Of a DNA stretch of 63,253 bases, positions 62,401-63,253 are shown piece by piece. Position 1 is the stretch's first letter, and every line of letters begins with the position of its first letter. The translations under genes were made by a program, and so were the position numbers. The stretch spans positions 1 through 63,253 of the forward strand of contig JAIXPZ010000061.1 in assembly GCA_027486005.1 (NCBI GenBank), written 5' to 3'. The notes below the pieces were generated by a model, which was not told the origin of the DNA, did no database searches, and saw only the letters and a list, made by a program, of their open reading frames with translations. Source of the stretch: Legionellales bacterium. GTDB lineage: Bacteria; Pseudomonadota; Gammaproteobacteria; JAGOUN01.

Positions 62401-63253
62401 GACAAAAAGCTGATAATGCGGCGGATCCTGATCACTTTGATGTGAATCCTAGTGTTGATCCGACGTATCAACCGACGGTAAACGGTGGCTTGGCGTTAAC
62501 CAATGGCGTTCAATACGCGGATTACACGACGTATACGTTCTCAACGACGGATGTGAACGCAGGTGCGGAAGGTTCAGGGGAGTACTTTATTCCTGAGTCA
62601 ACGACGGTAACGGTGACCGATCCGAACGGTGTGGATCAATCGAATGCATTTGCCTTGAGTTACAATGCGGATAAAACGCAGATCACGCTAAACGGTGTGA
62701 GCGGTAAAGCGTTGCAAACCCAAGGTCAATGGAAGGTCGTGTTGCATGTCACCAATAAAGATGGTGGCACAGCGGATAACGTTGCGAATCCGGACACATT
62801 CAATGTGACAGAAAATACAGATCCGACGTATCAACCGACAGTGACTGGCGGCTTGGCGTTAACGAATGGCACGCAATACACGGATTACACGACGTATACC
62901 TTCTCAACGACGGATGTAAACGCAGGAGCTGCGGGCTCCGGGGAATCGTTTGATTCTGATGCAACCACAGTTATGGTCACTGACCCGAATGGTCTGGATC
63001 AATCGAATGCATTTGCTTTGAGTTACAATGCGGATAAGACTCAGATCACGCTAAACGGTGTGAGCGGTAAAGCGTTGCAAACGCAAGGTCAATGGAAGGT
63101 CGTGTTGCATGTGACGAATAAAGATGGCGGCAAGGCGGATAACGTCGCGAATCCGGATACCTTTACTGTGACAGAAAATACGGATCCGACGTATCAACCG
63201 ACAGTGACGGGCGGTTTGGCGTTAACCAATGGCACGCAATATAGTGATTACAC
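59490..63253 (+). CDS. Large repeat-rich surface protein with N-terminal barrel, cut by the window end
   Basis: The frame is open from ATG 59490 to the last base (1,254 codons, no stop). GAAGGAAG precedes the ATG. Signal peptide VTTASMLVFSVSLA; residues about 75-330 look like a beta-barrel (VSTGYSESFGYQVEASFSHM; GLVGLGLNYDSVNYDT; HVKLNLEGSQREVYDSY; SVSMNFAYFLDDHSRYQHGY). From about 390 on are Ig-like or cadherin-like modules (for example TPLVLVFPADANTT; ITFTAQPAADPYV). Near-identical 121-residue repeats begin at 62457 and continue past the window. Barrel first, passenger after: the inverse-autotransporter (intimin/invasin) order. Likely an adhesin. Confidence 0.85.
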   Translation, partial: MKQVQSIMSRWIKGFVTTASMLVFSVSLAGGNDMTTAPNGSAPYTYSDPNSTAPSYNNVGRPVDEDASSLMLNNEALGLSGPINVSTGYSESFGYQVEASFSHMLGFRDAISLLGAYAPQENRIDITWAHAWTDNQRTKLSVERLSEEMDFDYDSGTVSEWVPQYAYGAGYQYLFNKNWLKSAELSGYYAQAQSQDLSTVRFTDETGTYDNYRHIAGATSEGSEATLNVAPWKTGLVGLGLNYDSVNYDTKYENTDAEDSKGFGFTLSLEQLLSKHVKLNLEGSQREVYDSYTAGVSFLTPVDLEVGLTGERTLGENGSSSDTSVSMNFAYFLDDHSRYQHGYSLDDASQNDLAAWASKSLAYMDIVLAAADQKTVRVLESSPVPANDSTSQSIDAAPVITLTAGEINRVNITAYIESSNLTDVQKQAAPTITGGPTDVKFVYENSTESLVTTTEVPESAIAQEATPLVLVFPADANTTHDAAVTKGGLRDTALDKLIFKVTVSGGAAPTLNPAFVSTQKAVLTHAHTWVFNYENISQPAGPADSLTMFLNTNATQANLKMTKYYPKKISDPGNCYTPSFNDAETVQTVTFVGIASPTCPGNATYQVVTNNGALNSPVQTITFTAQPAADPYVGDGPITSPAIIGGQAYSPGHTFTTDEVFPGQGETFNTASSETYLKVYDTKSGCLDVTSTSNLGLGFTNGNTQVILQSTAAIPESLIGHPLKIYLHVTNTPDEKTDDNGTTSNCGGSPFTATVEGAPVIPDNINLGAAAIDTSYSYDFMSQGGVTTGSSSLNTGASSYSFTINGTPVSSADLGLTVNIASTDVTLSGIVNPGYAGDTVKVTLNLTNTQGYSATNTSAPATLTVSANSSYAPSVAGGQTLTAGNQYATYTYTFPNTGAEAVTAGTNEKFNTDPAATYATVTNSVTKEDLSSKFALTFNSDQTQVTLTSGSNTLATQDTINVVLHVENIDGQKADNAADPDHFDVNPSVDPTYQPTVNGGLALTNGVQYADYTTYTFSTTDVNAGAEGSGEYFIPESTTVTVTDPNGVDQSNAFALSYNADKTQITLNGVSGKALQTQGQWKVVLHVTNKDGGTADNVANPDTFNVTENTDPTYQPTVTGGLALTNGTQYTDYTTYTFSTTDVNAGAAGSGESFDSDATTVMVTDPNGLDQSNAFALSYNADKTQITLNGVSGKALQTQGQWKVVLHVTNKDGGKADNVANPDTFTVTENTDPTYQPTVTGGLALTNGTQYSDY
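62091..63253 (+). repeat. Tandem repeats in the surface-protein gene, 363-bp unit
   Basis: Units starting GATCCGACGTATCAACCGAC begin at 62457, 62820 and 63183, exactly 363 bp (121 codons) apart; the third is truncated by the window. A diverged unit of 366 bp precedes (from 62091). The two complete copies are nearly identical at the DNA level, indicating recent duplication or gene conversion. Confidence 0.92.

Noticed and set aside
62457-63253. CRISPR-like regular repeats
   Set aside because: The 363-bp units are contiguous in-frame protein repeats, not short repeats separated by unique spacers.

Overview
The window is a piece of a gammaproteobacterial chromosome, most likely from the Legionellales (Coxiella/Legionella/Aquicella/Rickettsiella-like, host-associated). 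Three things point there: a short IcmF with DotU arranged as in Dot/Icm type IVB secretion, a giant protein with an N-terminal OTU deubiquitinase-like domain (an effector-type architecture), and housekeeping genes in gammaproteobacterial order (rpsB-tsf-pyrH-frr-uppS-cdsA-bamA-skp-lpxD-fabZ-lpxA-lpxB; gmk-rpoZ-spoT; accB-accC-fis). No rRNA, tRNA or CRISPR array was seen.

Layout. 1-11.9 kb is accessory: an intact ISAs1-family element, a 2,514-residue OTU-domain protein, a second unknown AT-rich gene whose 3' end runs into a cluster of palindromes, and remnants of an Rpn-family gene and an IS110-family transposase. 11.9-15.8 kb (minus strand) is dotU-icmF followed without gaps by a nucleotidyltransferase/HEPN pair. 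15.9-34.7 kb is mostly core: fis, accC, accB, aroQ, rhodanese, DedA, rsmJ, hemB, a MazEF-like pair, a lipid A acyltransferase, a Cys-rich secreted protein, hldE-gmk-rpoZ-spoT, envC, a new small ORF, ybeY, corC, clpB, uspA. 34.9-41.0 kb is a signalling island: hybrid sensor kinase, receiver protein, XRE/S24-like regulator, a candidate small RNA and two tandem paralogues of unknown function. 41-44.7 kb holds an Rpn-family gene, a broken AAA ATPase, argD and sodB. 44.8-58.0 kb is a lipoprotein, map, and the translation/envelope cluster. 58.3 kb to the end has an outer-membrane barrel protein and the first 1,254 codons of a repeat-rich surface protein that runs off the window.

How it fits together. 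The envelope genes (lpxD, fabZ, lpxA, lpxB, acyltransferase, hldE, bamA, skp, cdsA, uppS, envC) build the outer membrane in which the two barrel proteins at the end would sit. DotU/IcmF would stabilise a type IVB apparatus that could export the OTU protein; that link is inference.

Most notable: the giant OTU protein; a SpoT lacking the region between TGS and ACT; a dispersed short palindrome family (about eleven copies) with one copy read in frame inside lpxB; the kinase/regulator/paralogue island; and exact 363-bp repeats in the terminal surface protein.
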